DNA of 64,000 nucleotides from Rotaria macrura. Taxonomy: Eukaryota; Rotifera; Eurotatoria; Philodinida; Philodinidae. Positions 50,501 through 63,486 of the stretch are shown piece by piece. A model generated the notes under the pieces. It made no database searches. It saw only the letters and a program-made list of their open reading frames with translations, and was not told the DNA's origin. The DNA is taken from the NCBI GenBank assembly GCA_900239685.1, contig OENT01000572.1:1-64000 (forward strand). Direction: 5' to 3'. A program made the position numbers and the translations under genes. How positions within the stretch are numbered: the stretch's first letter is position 1; every line of letters starts with the position of its first letter.

Positions 50501-51161
50501 CGAGTCTTCACAAATCTCTTTCAGTGATGATATTATTTAGCACAGGAAAAGACTTACAACACACGTTTCATTCGTTTAGCTGATGTGCCAACTTCGAGGA
50601 TAAGCACATGGCTACTGTGCTCAACTTTAAAACATCCGAAATCAGATCTGATCGAGTTTCGATTTAGTCATATCCCTAGTGCGTTCGTTTTTTACTATAT
50701 GGATACGAGAGGCTAAATTTTTTGAATGCATGAAATTGAAATCGTCGAACAAGAATTGTGAAACTTTAAGAATGCTTAACTACAAGACAGTGGTTAATCG
50801 TAGAGAGAAAGAGGGAGATATAGAAGACTGTTTGCTTTGATAACATTTCACAACGTGGTGCAATAACTAATGAAGAACGGGCGTTTAGCTAGTGAAAGTT
50901 GACAGATAATATGAAAGATATCCCGATTTATGACAATTGCGAATGATACTGCAATGCTTTTCACTGTTTTCCTTTTCCATTGATAAAGATCTAATCTCTT
51001 ATCATGATGAGTGGCGCGAAGTATTTATACATGCGGTTTCACTGCTTTGTTTTCATCGGAACTTGTATCATCCCAGTGCTTTTTTCGTTCAATTCAACGT
51101 CTAGCAACTACTAGAAGTGATACAAGTTACTCGTGTAAAATCCAAGAGACTTATTATATCA
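50501..51161. other. Intergenic, probable promoter of the cysteine-rich gene
   Basis: No gene. A TATTTATA-like element at about 51020-51027 lies 135 bases before the chosen start of the next gene and could be its TATA box. This is weak evidence in AT-rich DNA. Confidence 0.3.
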
Positions 51162-51485
51162 ATGGTATCCAAAGCAACTTATTGTTTTATATTTATATTT
51201 ATGACAGCTACATGTTTGCCTATGACAAATGGCATGACATGCTTGTGTTCTTGCTGTATCGGTGATGGATGCCATCTAGTTGACAAACCTCCACTATCTG
51301 TTCCATCATGTGCCAATGGAACATGCCAGATTAAATGCAAAACCACCTATCCCACCGATTGTGATGCTCCAACATCACAGTCATTCGCTTTGTGTTTCTC
51401 AGCAGCATCAACTATAGCCAATCGATATACATCGCTGATTGCTATCGGACTGGTCGTTGCGATTTTTATGAAGCAAAATTTTTGA
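51162..51485 (+). CDS. Small secreted cysteine-rich protein, possibly GPI-anchored
   Basis: 107 codons from the ATG at 51162, ending in TGA, with a polyA signal at 51561-51566. I chose this start because a hydrophobic signal-like segment (YCFIFIFMTATCLP) follows at once. An upstream GTG would extend the frame by 15 codons without an ATG. The mature part has about ten cysteines in the order CLCSCC..C..C....C...C, with an NGT glycosylation site, then a second cluster ending SFALCFS. The C-terminal 18 residues are hydrophobic (IAIGLVVAIFM), which suits a GPI signal or a membrane anchor. I do not recognise the family. The composition suggests an extracellular disulfide-bonded module. No introns are seen. 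Confidence 0.6.
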   Translation: MVSKATYCFIFIFMTATCLPMTNGMTCLCSCCIGDGCHLVDKPPLSVPSCANGTCQIKCKTTYPTDCDAPTSQSFALCFSAASTIANRYTSLIAIGLVVAIFMKQNF

Positions 51486-52847
51486 TGTGGCTATTAGGCT
51501 TTTATTGATTTCGCATTTTTCTTTGTAATTGATCATTCATGGAAGAAATCACGTTTATTAAATAAAATCCTATTGAAGCCGAAATAAATATCAGATTTCA
51601 AAAACCGAATTGAATCACTTAATTTGCTGTGAAGAGCTTCAAGCACAGCTAAAAACATTCAATCATATCGAATCTTATCCAAGAGTCTTCTTGCAACTGA
51701 ATGAGGATATAGGTTTCAGTGTCATCTTTTCATTCTTATGAACAGCTAACTAAGACAAAAGTCAAAGACATCTATTCATACTTGTTTGAGACGTTTGAGT
51801 CTCATAGTTGGATGAGAATAAAACGATTTCGATGAGTCTTCAGTTTAGTTTTTATGACATTCAATACTCTTTTTTCCCTGCCTGAGTTTATACTTACGTG
51901 CAGAACAGACGATTTTGAGCATTACATAAATATAAACATACAGTAAGTATAAGAATCAGAAATGTATTGAAATGATTCTTAATTTCGAATAAACTGTCAA
52001 AGCTTTCAGATGTTAACCATCGATTTTTATGACAGCTGATTGAATTGGCTGTCATTCAATAGCAATAACAAAAAATTATACATGTATGAAGAGAAGAATA
52101 AAAGAATGCGTGAACCGGAAAATGGTAGAAGAGCATAAATGTAGATTACGTCCATATTACTAACCATGCCCACGGTAACATATTCGAAGCATGTTAATGA
52201 ATTTCATATGAAACATTCCTCGTTTGAATGATCATTTCGCTCGAACTCCGAGAATATTGTGATACATGTTCATACATACTTACTCTCTCTTCCGTAGAAT
52301 ATCCAATGCATGCTCTATCAATGAATCATCGAGCATTTATTATAGATTGCTAAATATGCTATAGCAAATAAAAACGTCGTAGTAAATAAGATAAATCTTT
52401 TTCAAGAGTATATCTCTTTTCGTCTGTTCGAATTGGGTGGTGGCTTTCATTGAAATTTAATTATCAGTATGCGTCGAAAATTTCGGCTATCTGTATTTGA
52501 GGATATTATGAATGAGACAAGTTGAAAATCTCTCGTATTAGCATGCCGTCAGATACTGATGAGAAGAGAATGAGTTTCTATTGTCTGATTTTTATTTGCG
52601 ATTTCACTACTTGCATTATTGTGCTTTGAGCAATGCGCAAAGACAATCAGTACATGTGAACTGAAAATAATACCGGAACTCAATTCTAAAGTAACACGTG
52701 TATAAACAAAGATGCATATTTCTACGAAAAATAGAGACAAATGTGAAAAGAGTAGAATCAAAGGAATAATTATGACATTAATTATCTTGGAGTTCTCGTT
52801 TATGATACCAAGTAATAAGATACAAATCAAAAGATTAAAGTTTGCTT
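51486..52847. other. Intergenic between convergent genes
   Basis: Carries the 3' flanks of the plus-strand cysteine-rich gene and the minus-strand transporter gene. No other coding frame, RNA gene or repeat is supported. Confidence 0.5.
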
Positions 52848-54832
52848 CTAAAGAGTATTTTGAAACTCGGGATGTCGATCGCCGACTAATTCAAGTCCAC
52901 CATATCTATGAATCTGTCGTTGTTTTTGATCATCATTGAGCTCTTGCCGTCGACGATTGACATACATAAGAATGAAACGTAGCATTACGATGAGTATTGT
53001 TTGCAAAGCAACACAACCAAAAGCAATTGTATTGCCAAGAAAATATCTTGGCTTCTGCTTTTCTTGATATATTTGACCTGATATTGCTCCACCAATTGTA
53101 CCAAATGAGACGATAACTGCAGCTGCAACAGCACGCTGAGTCAATGAAGCACTAGGTCATTTTCGATAGACATCAGAAATGAACAACGGTTGTTTTATAA
53201 ATAGTAGTGTTAAAATTGACTCACAAATTATTATTAAACCATGCAACTTTGACACTAACATTGGCATAGGTACCTGATATAAGGAAAATAACACTCATAT
53301 AGAGAATATTCACGCGTTGTTTTTCGATAAACATCAATAGTAGAAGACCACACATGGATAGAAGATTTGTGAAAACCAAATGAAAAGATCGTTCAACCAA
53401 ACTAGAAAGATGACGAACAGTTTTTTTTCAAAAAAGAACCACATGCACTCATGGATAGATTTACAAATCGGAACTACGTGAAACAATAATAATCAAAATA
53501 AAAGCGCTGATATATGGTGATATAGTTAATAATTGCGTTTGAACAATCGTCCATTTACGCATACCACTGATAATAGAATGTAAAAAGAGAGTTACCGCTT
53601 GCAATGGAATCGTTCCCGTAATGTAAATGATTGAGTAAACATAGGTTTTTCAATCGGTGAATATAGACCATACTTGTGACCAGGTAAATGAAGGATTTTT
53701 AGACGCACCTGCATCTTGACTCGTACGATGAATTTCAATTTCACGTTCTTGATTACTCAAAAATCGTGCACGTTCAGGCGAGTCAGGTAAAAAGAAAAAG
53801 CAGCATACGACTACAACAATTGTTGGAATACCTTCGATCTATGATCATGATACATGCCAGCAAAAAAAAGATGATCTTATCTTCATTTTTATGTTAAGGT
53901 CAACTTACGATGAATATCAGTTGCCATGTTTCCAACGTTGATGATTCGATTTGACCGATATCAAAAGCTAAAAGACCACCGAAAGCACCGGGAAGTGCTG
54001 AAAAAGACCAGAAAAAACCGATTCGAATAGCTTGTTCTTTTCTCGGATACCACAATGACATAAAATAGATGAGACCAGGGAAAAGACCAGCTTCGAACGT
54101 TCCAAGTAGAAATCGGCATACGAGAAGGCCAGAAAAACTTTTTACAGCTGTCATACTCACGGAGACAATACCTGAACAACAATCGAGCTGTTCATATTGA
54201 TTAATAACTATGATAATTTAGTTACCTCATGCCAACATTATTATACCGATCCATTTTGATGGACGCCAACGACGAAGAATTATATTCGATGGAACTTCGA
54301 AAAGAACATAGCCAAAGAAAAATATCGACAATGACCTAAATTATACAGTTAACAGTCTAGTCCATGTGAGCATATGAGAAATATCACCATTGATACTGTT
54401 CTGAACTCAAGTGAGTATCTTGTACAAGGCCACCTAATTTAGCGTTGGCAATATTTGATCGATCAAGATATGATAATAAATAGGTGATCCTATAGCTAAA
54501 AAATATACAAATCATTTTCTCTGATATTATGAGATGATTATATACGAAAGAAGTGGCAGTAAGTGCAAATCAAGTTTGCGTGTCAATTTCTTTTTCGCGC
54601 TTCGCATCTCTTCATCAGCACAATTACTATCTGTTGTTTCTTGATCTTCTCTTCTATTCGTATCATGTGAAAGTCTTATGCTGTTGGAATCGTACTCTGG
54701 TGCTTCACGCTTATGATTCTTTGTCGATTCAGTTTCTTCACAAACATATATAGTCGAACAAGGCATTGAGTTTCGTCGTTCCTTATTTGCAACGGCTGTT
54801 CCATTTTCAATATGATCCACTCTTTTCTCCAT
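52848..54832 (-). pseudogene. ACS-family MFS transporter (fungal allantoate/vitamin permease type) with two in-frame TGA codons
   Basis: Seven exons on the minus strand (54832-54546, 54495-54388, 54335-54226, 54171-53909, 53838-53465, 53401-53225, 53151-52848) join in phase to 541 codons. A hydrophilic N-terminus of about 80 residues is followed by RKLDLHLLPLL, LLSYLDRSNIANAK, GYVLFEVPSNIILRR, RFLLGTFEAGLFPG and WYPRKEQAIRIGFFWS. These are hallmarks of the anion:cation symporter family typified by yeast Dal5 and Tna1. Members import organic anions such as allantoate, nicotinate or pantothenate across the plasma membrane. Two codons are TGA: 168 (54229-54227), where the family usually has Trp in LAWG, and 319 (53652-53650), in FTD-stop-KTY, where Trp is also common. 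No frameshift is needed and other Trp codons are TGG. Either recently inactivated or recoded. The fungal affinity suggests horizontal acquisition followed by intron gain. Confidence 0.75.
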
Positions 54833-57010
54833 ATCAAGATATGAGAAAAGAATAAAGTGAATCAGCAATGTGAAGAAAAGTAAATTTTTGAGTGGAGCAA
54901 ACAGAAGTCAAAAACTTTATATAGTCATTTGTAGAAATATCGATCATAATTTAGAAATGCTAATGACGATCGAAGAACGATAAAAGTCAAGCGTGACCAA
55001 GTAGAAGAAGGTAAAGAAGACTACTCTATATCGAACAATATTATCTGCTCTGTCATAGAGGAAAGAAAAATATGTTTAGAAACCTTTGATGACTTCATCA
55101 TGAGTATGGCGTCAATTTTTTAAATTGATTTCTCCAGGTTGCATATCTATCAAAGTGTCTACTTAAAGAGCTCGAGTATAAATAAATGATGAGTAAGTCA
55201 AGTGTTGAATAAGGCTGCGCTACCCCTTTATCGAGAATTATTTCCAAAGAATTATGAATCTATATTAACGTAGGATTGTAAACAATCCATCTTGAAAAGG
55301 AAAGCATGTTTACAAAAGTTCAACAAAGTCGTGAACAAATGTTTTTCATCAATACTTTGCCTATCGGTTTACAATAAACAAGGAAAACTATCTGTAGAAC
55401 ATTCATTCCAATTTCATGTTCCGATAGTCTATTATGCTCGTAAAGATTAATCCACGAGCTACATAATAAAAAGAACTTGTATTTCAACATGGTTCGATCC
55501 ATAATAGCAATCTTTTGCTTTTGAAAAAATAGTCAGAAAGGTGAAATTAATCCATGTTCATTTTCAATAGATAGAAACAGCTGAATACAAACAAATGCAA
55601 ATAAGATAGTTGGCATTCAACGTAACATTCGTAGCTCTTCAGACAAAGACTCTGGATATTACTTAGTTTTTTTTCGATACGTCTCTTGATGATTGATGAT
55701 CTATGAAAAATATCAGTGAATTAATTTGTTGATTGTTATTACGGAATCTCATGATTCGAAGACATAAACTTCGTAGTATTTCAAAACGAGATAACTTTTA
55801 AAATAATACTCAACAAGCAAAGCAATTAGAATTTCTATTTCATATACAGTACTATATGTGCTATTATTGGTCTTCACCTCTACTATTGATAGCTTTATTT
55901 TGAAATATCAGATTTCTAAAATGTTTTATAGGAGTTAATAACTATTTTTATCGAAAATGCAGATCTCTTCCATTTTTTCTTTATGCAATGGTCTAATATC
56001 TTTCTGAGATATCTTACTATTCTATACACCCGAGTGTTGGTTATGAATTTTTTTATGTTCTTCTTTTATGTCGTTACTTAATAGAAATAGATTTTGATTG
56101 ATGTATTGCGATCTTGATGTCGGTGTCGCTCTTTTGAAGCACACCCATGTTCATATACGACAGTAATGTGCATGAAAACTTTAGAAAAAACGAAACTCTT
56201 GAGTCAAATTTATCCAGATAAATTTGAACAACTCGAATCTATCCGCGCCTTCGATTAATAGCACGTTTCAAGTTAAACATTCAAGACTTCTAAGTTTAAT
56301 AATTATTAAACAGTGCAATGCATAATCAACTAGTTCAAATTAATTCTCAACCCATTATTTAGTGGTTGTTGCCATTATCATCCGTAGTATGCACCATTCA
56401 AAAATCACTGATTCAAAACCATGCAGTGATAAATTGCTTCAGCGAAGTAGAGGGCATGGATATGATTAAACTCAAGAGAAACTCTCACTTTCATATTAAT
56501 ACATAAACTATCCTGGTCTCACATCGTCAACCACATGTTAGAAGAATTATTATTATTAGCTCTCTGTGCTTTATCATATTTGAGTGTTGATGTTGGTTCT
56601 ATGTAAAGACATGAAGTACAATTATATGTTGACAATTCTATTAAAAGAACATAGAATATCTCACTCAATTTCAGAGGGTTGTACAAGACTAGAGAAAAAA
56701 AATAACAAATAAAGAAAGTCGAGTATCTGTCAATGATTGCAGAAGTCTCCTATGTTGTATGATTTAATAAATAAACAAATATTGATCTGGAAGTTTTTAT
56801 TTTTCCAAATGACTCAAGTTTTACGAAGAAGTAAGTCGACAGCAGAAATTTTTGTGAAGTTGATAAACACGAATTTCCCGAGAAAACAATAGGAAAACCT
56901 GGGAAAAGATATTATCCACATGATCTAATCACATAACATAGAAAAGCAATAATAGAACATTTTATGTCATTGGTTTCTTTTAGCTTTATAAATCATACAT
57001 GGTTCTGTTA
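54833..57010. other. Intergenic, nothing recognised
   Basis: Includes the 5' flank of the transporter gene and the 3' flank of the phosphatase gene. Over 2 kb without a supported gene, RNA gene or repeat. Confidence 0.5.
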
Positions 57011-59807
57011 TTATAACACTTGACAACAAGCTGATGTCATCGTGTTAAAACCAGGATCATTCATATCAGTATGTATCATTTTTGTAATTTCTTGATTGAC
57101 AGGTTCTAGTTTATTTAGAATAACATTACCATCAACATCAACAGACCATTCTTCATTCACCAGTACAGTTGGATTTTCAGCCATTAGTTGTCCATCATTA
57201 TTTAAAGTTAAACTTTTATAACTTAAATATAAACTTGTATCTCCGGATTGTTTTGGACGTACAAATTTCATGGTAACATATCCATTAAAGCCTAATGCCA
57301 TATCACTCCAAGCGTCTTTCCCTTCGACATTGAACAATCGATCATCATAAAATAATAATTTTGTTTCACGAGCTTTGCTCGGTAACTCTGTTGCTAAAGT
57401 AGGAAAACCCGAATTACCAACACACCGTCCATAGAGCGTCAAATTTTGACCAGAATGTTTCTCTGGTTCAATTGTTTGTTTTTCATAGAAACTCAGGCGA
57501 TGTTCATGTCCCCATAAATAGAGAATCGTTCGTCCCTCAGGTAATAGTGATGCTATCTGTTCGGGAAAAGCTAAAAATAAACAAAAACAAAAATTTCCCT
57601 CAACATTTACAACGATAGATATCTATGCTTGTGTCCTCTCAAAATAAAATAAATTTCTCTCGCAAAATATTTAACATACAGTATCAATAGACATTAATAC
57701 TTCATCCTAGAACAGAACTCGTTTTCAGATCACTATCATAATTAGTTTCACTTGTGACGCTTGATTCGATCTGACTTATCTTTGTTCGAATCATCCATGG
57801 TAGATCAATTTATAGCTATCACACTATGAGAAAAATGCATAGAGCCTCACTTCTAATCTATTGACGAATTTACGAACTTTGAAAACTCCATAAAATGCTA
57901 TGTGTGTATGTATCGCTAGAATAAAACACTCAAACCATGGAAAATGTTTTTTTCATTAAATCTGTAGATAGTTGGATCATTTGTTAGACATAGAATGTTA
58001 TTCTGTTGTTAAAAACATGATGACTTTCTCGGTTCCATCTCAAGAATGATGAGTACTTCAGATGATCACTGTCTAAAATTATTTCTTTCTTCAAATGCTC
58101 TATACACAAGAAAGATATAGATGGTATGTATGCAAAAACTTGTCACTGCATCAATAGTAACTTTTCTTTTTTGATTGATCAATCATTAAAATACTTTTCT
58201 TACAATATTCTCATCACAAAATATCATGATTTCGAATAAGAACATTTATCCTATATGATCAATAGTCATTCGTTTTGCACTTTTGAGAACACAAATCAGG
58301 CAAGATAAAAACTTCAAAGCCGTTATCTCATAGATTGGTACCATTTCTGATGTTTAACGAAGAAACTTTCTGCGACTCAATCATTCAATGCAAGGAAAAA
58401 TACAGTGAGCATCCTCCATGTTTACCTGTATTTGGTTTTTCATTCCATGCACTAATTAGTTGATGATGTGAGAGAAACAGTAGACCACGTTTGTCTGTCA
58501 TTTGCGGATCAAGACCAACAACTGATTTTAGCCATTCGATTAATTCTTGTGGTAGTTTAATTGAGGCATTGTCAACGGTCAATAATGAAAATGAATCATA
58601 TCCAGTATCAAGTGCAATGATTCTCCATTGATCATTTTCGAGAACCCAATATGACGTTGTTTGTGGTTGTAAAGGACGCGTTAGATCATCTGGATCAAAT
58701 AAGCCCACCTTTGGTAAAAAATAGTCCCAATAACCGAAACCACGACTGTACAATTCATGATTTCCGGGAACAGTGAAACTACCATGTTTTCCGATAGGCC
58801 ATCGAACACCTTGTTTTGCCCAATGGGGTTTTATGCCGAGACAACAATGTTGAATTTCAGTTGGTAAGCCAACATAATAAATATCACCTAGGTGTATAGA
58901 ATAATCTGGCAAATCAGATGTTGCTTTCTCTTGTTGATTAGTTAAATCTAAACTATTCATCATTGCACTGGCAACAAGAGCTGCTTCCATCGTACCAGCA
59001 CCCCTATGAAAGAAAAACAAACAAATATAAAAGAAAACGATAATATGTATACGTATGCACATACCAATCAGCGGCTAATGCAATATTCACCGAATCATCA
59101 ACATCGCCGTGCATTTGATAGATTCCTATATCCCATTCATTCCATTGTTTTCTGTCAGATAACCTTTGCCGTTTATGTTGCTGTATCGGATATATTGTAA
59201 ATTGATGTCGTTTGCCAATGTGAGATTTTAAATATTCAGTTAAATACGACAATTCACCATGTAATGTGTCGAATAATAAATCTAAGCTGTCGTTTGGATA
59301 AGTGAGAAGCTCGCTGGATTTCGGCCGATGACCATTTTCGATTGGTAAACGATAAAATAAGCCTTTACGATGTAGATTGATGACTTCAGGAGTTGGCATA
59401 TGACTTTCAGTCTTATGAAATTTTAATCGAAGATTCTCATTAACAACTAATACTAGATCTTTGAATAATTGAATTGATGAGAATACTATATTCTCATCTA
59501 ATACATAGCCTTCTAGTTCAAAATGAATATTACTCTCTTGTTGATTATTATCCATTGTTGATATTGATGTCGGCGAATATTGAGAAACTAAATTAATAAA
59601 TTCATTCGGTGATAGAATTGCACGTAGTGTTGCATGGGATGGATACGTTATTAGAGTTGCATGTGAACGAGGTGATTCATTCGTAGACGTAGTATTTGCT
59701 GATTCTGACGATGATGGGAATAATAGAAATGATAGTTGCGAATGCGAGAAATCATATTCAATGGAGTTGCGTTTTTGTTGAGGACGATGACAACGTGAAC
59801 GAAACAT
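57011..59807 (-). CDS. Calcineurin-like metallophosphatase, three exons
   Basis: Exons 59807-59065, 59003-58426 and 57570-57011 (minus strand) join in phase to 626 residues. The introns are 61 and 855 bases. The start is the ATG at 59807; the frame opens only 12 bases earlier, at a TTG. The metal-binding motifs of the superfamily appear in order: ADWG (Asp 247, split by intron 1), LGDIYY (Asp 288), PGNHE (329-331), SHHQ and GHEH. These give a two-metal phosphoesterase core from about 245 to 480. The N-terminal 240 residues and the C-terminal 130 residues are not recognised. The GDWG-like first motif and GHEH resemble purple-acid-type phosphatases, but the substrate cannot be read from sequence. 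No signal peptide is evident, so it is probably cytosolic. Intact, with no internal stops. Confidence 0.85.
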
Positions 59808-62800
59808 TGCGTCTATCAAATAGTTAACATAGGAAAAAAGTATTTTAACTTCTTCTTTAAAAGTTTAATTCTTGGCAAAGAGACGAACATCTAATGTACA
59901 AAATGGGGAAAAAATGTTTTGTCGATAGGATTTTGCTGATACTCGTGACGAGACGGCAAGAAGAAAAGAAGATAGCTATATATCAAAACCAACGCTCAAG
60001 CTGAGTGTGAACGACACGTATCATTCACAAAATGCTTTTTGATGATCAAATTCCCCAAACACGACTTGATTCGAAAAGAGAAAAGCAAACTTCTAAATAG
60101 AATATAGGTATATTATCCGCTATAAGTTAGTTCCGAATTTCTTGCATTATATGCAATATTTGTTTTTACTTAAATCGTATAAAAGAAAAGAAAAAAGTTT
60201 GAGAGCAATCTACTAGTTGAATTTTTTTCTTCGAATCATAGTCAAAATAGATTGTGAAAAATATTTGAGTAACTGAAACGGACTGCTATCAGAAAATCTT
60301 CCTTGACAAACTTTGATTTAAAAGATTTTGAATAAGAATCAGGGAAAAACTAAAAAACTAAAAACCTGAAAATATCTAAATTTACCGTTGAGAACTAAAG
60401 TTGAACAGAAGATAATTCTTTAACTTTTCTCTTCGATTTTAGTGTCAAAAGATCAGAAAAATATGTCAATTTAACTACTGGACACGATCGAGTAAATATT
60501 TCCGATAATGTATTACACTTGATTTACTAATTGTCACGTGATCTCTCTTTACTCGCCATGGTGAGTAGAATATCCTGATCTGCAAGTTTCATTCTATAGT
60601 TAATAGAATATTTACATGATATACATGGTTTTCATGCATTGAATTTTAATCCTAAATCAACTCATTGATTGAGGTAAAAGAAGTGAACACACACTAACTT
60701 ATGTTTTGGTACGAACAGTTTGTTTTCTTTCATGGATTTTTCTGCGCCATCTGGCTAGTATATATAAAAGCAAAGCGATGGAGAAAAGTGAAGAAAAAGT
60801 TTACTAATAAGAGGGACAATAACCAATCAATGAAACTCTAGTACTATTTCTAGTAGTATGGGTACGCTTTTTATTCAACCTTTTTCACAAAAACTCCTAA
60901 TAAATGATTAGTACGAAATTGTGTGTAATCTGTCTCTCTGTGTTCAGTCATGTTTTTTTTTGTTTAAAAGGATACAGTACGGTTTTCCATTCTGAAATTC
61001 ATGAAAAGAACCCGTCTAAGTTACATGAAAATCTTAACTTTCTATCTAATGCCATTGAAGAAAATAGATTTAAAACTTTTTAATTCTGAAATTTGGAAAG
61101 TATATGGTGATTATTATCATTCGAAGTAACTATAGTTACAGTGATAAAAAATCTTAACTATAAAATTAGATAGATAATCATCTAAAACTAACAGAAACTA
61201 TATAATTTTCACATCAGAATTTGATTCAACGTTAGTATTCAACTTCAAATTTCAAATCTTACAATTAAACGAAAACTGTATTATTTTAAATCATCATGTA
61301 ATATAAGCTATCAGTATAGCTCGTTTGAATTACATAAATTATGATCATAATGAAGAAATATTTAAATTATCGATGAGTTCATTAATTTCAATTAGCTTGC
61401 ATATGAAAGAGAGCTTACACAATCACAATTACATTTCTAGCTAAATAAAAACTATTGTGCATTATATTTAATCATACTTTTCTATGTACGAATTTATGTT
61501 TTGTTTTGTTATAAACACAAAAACGCAAAAATCATGAAAATCCATACGAAGAAATGAATGTGAAAGACATACTATCTATCCTCGGGGTTTAGTATTGATT
61601 TGGAAGATTTCTTCTATTTGACACTCAGCTTAAGAAAGAAACTGAAAACTTTGATTATGTGCAGTAAACGATGCGAGCGTCGAAAAATTCCTTATTAGAT
61701 TCTGATTCTTTGTTTTTCTATCACTTATTATTTTAAGGAACTACATAGCCGAGAATAAACGTATCGTTTGCATTATATAAACTAGTCTTATCTCGAATTA
61801 ACTAGGACGTTTAAAGGCGCTTTTTAATACTAGTCAGAATTGCTTAGCTTCGACTGATTTATACGTGTGTGGCAGATGAAGAGAATTCACGTGAGGTGTT
61901 AGACTGTAAAAAGTGATGTGAGTCTATCATCAGGGTATCGTTCAAATACTGAAATTAGGAATCAAAGAAATTGGTCACTATCATCATGCCAGGAGGATTG
62001 GAACTTAAAAGTATTGATTACGTGGATGTCTAGTTCACATTTATCGTTCGTCGTTTTTCGTACGTTCGATAAGTTTTTCTATGGATGCATATGGAAAACC
62101 CGCACTAGACTTAGTGGAAGTAAGAAACGTTTCTTTGACTAGTCCAGAGGCTACCAGACGAAACTTCTAGTGAAAGAGAACTAATCATCGCTGATATGAA
62201 AAAATTTCAAGACTTTGCATAACCGAAATTGAGAACATTTCATAATAATTATATCTCTCGCTTTAGCTTAAGTTTTGTTTACTAACTTACTTGGAAGTCA
62301 TCCTTAGTAACGAACGAGATATGTTGAAGGTAGAAAGTGGAAGAATACTATGACTCACTGTCGTGAAATGTGGTAATACAAACTCGTTTGGTTGATTTAT
62401 CATTATGCAGAACAATTGCATGGTCCGCTTTAAAATTACAACAAACATCTCTTTGAAAATCACAAACACTAGACTCAAAATTTCGCCAACAGAGAAATAT
62501 ATACGTACTTATATAAACAGTAATTTTTTGTTTTCTTTTATTTACGACTGAATGTTTGTTAATGAGCGAATCATAAGCAAGTTTTCTATGTTTCCGTGAT
62601 TGGAAAGTCCTTTTTAACAAGCTATTCAGAATAGTCCTTGACAAAAATTTGAACACGCGACTCAAATGCGTAAGAGTGCAAAAGGATTCAAGCCGAAACC
62701 GAGCAAAAATAGCAGAAACAAAGAAGTAAGGAATGAATTCATCGAGTCGAGAAAGTGTGTATTGTAAATAATTCAAAGTGCAAATCAAATCTTCTATATT

Positions 62801-63222
62801 GTGAAAATTGAGATTTACTTGCGTGCATTTATATGTCCGTTGAATCCACAAGCAATCATGGGGACACACTCAGACGATTTCATTTTCATCCTCATGATTC
62901 ATTTGTACTACTAAGTTCTTGCTGATTGATCATTGCTAATGTTTTTCGAACATAGGAATACGATCAAGACTATTGAATCAGTAGGATTGACAGACTCTGT
63001 TCAATCGATGATGTAGAAGATAAGTAATACTAGCAATAAAATTCAATATTGTAAGCAACCTTACTATTTTACGACTGAAACTATCATGTGACAATAATTA
63101 TATAGATATGCCTTCGACTAAAACGAGTTTTTTACCAATTCAATAAGAGTAAACAGGGCCAATTATATTCATTTCGTCTTTCTTAGGTAAAAAATGGCAA
63201 GAAACAGGGTCAAAATCGTTCA
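59808..63222. other. Gene desert
   Basis: The left end holds the promoter region of the phosphatase gene. A minus-strand open frame of 173 codons at 62348-62869 is long for random AT-rich DNA, but its composition and lack of motifs give no support for a real protein. Nothing else is recognised. Confidence 0.4.
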
Positions 63223-63230
63223 CTCATACT

Positions 63231-63478
63231 TAGGGGTGGCACTTTAACTTTACTTTAAAAGTTAAAGTTAAAGTAAAAACACTTTAAACTTTAACTTTAA
63301 TTAAAGCAAAACACTTTAACACTTTAACTTTAATAAAAGTAGTGNNNNNNNNNCACTACTTTTATTAAAGTTAAAGTGTTAAAGTGTTTTGCTTTAATTA
63401 AAGTTAAAGTTTAAAGTGTTTTTACTTTAAACTTTAACACTTTTTTTAAAGTGTTTTAAAGTTAAAGTGCCACCCCTA
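63231..63478. mobile_element. Palindromic hAT-type MITE with 8-bp target duplication
   Basis: The element starts TAGGGGTGGCACTTTAACTT and ends with its inverted counterpart (AAAGTGCCACCCCTA). It is flanked by exact 8-bp direct repeats CTCATACT (63223-63230 and 63479-63486). Terminal sequence and duplication length fit hAT-type MITEs. The interior is almost entirely degenerate copies of CTTTAA and TTAAAG. The exact centre is a run of nine Ns (63345-63353), where the assembly could not cross the hairpin. The exact duplication suggests a recent insertion. The true length is unknown because of the gap. Confidence 0.85.
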
Positions 63479-63486
63479 CTCATACT

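Noticed and set aside
62348-62869. 173-codon minus-strand open frame as a gene
   Set aside because: No motif, no homologous feel and no splice context. Its length alone is not enough in a 64-kb window.
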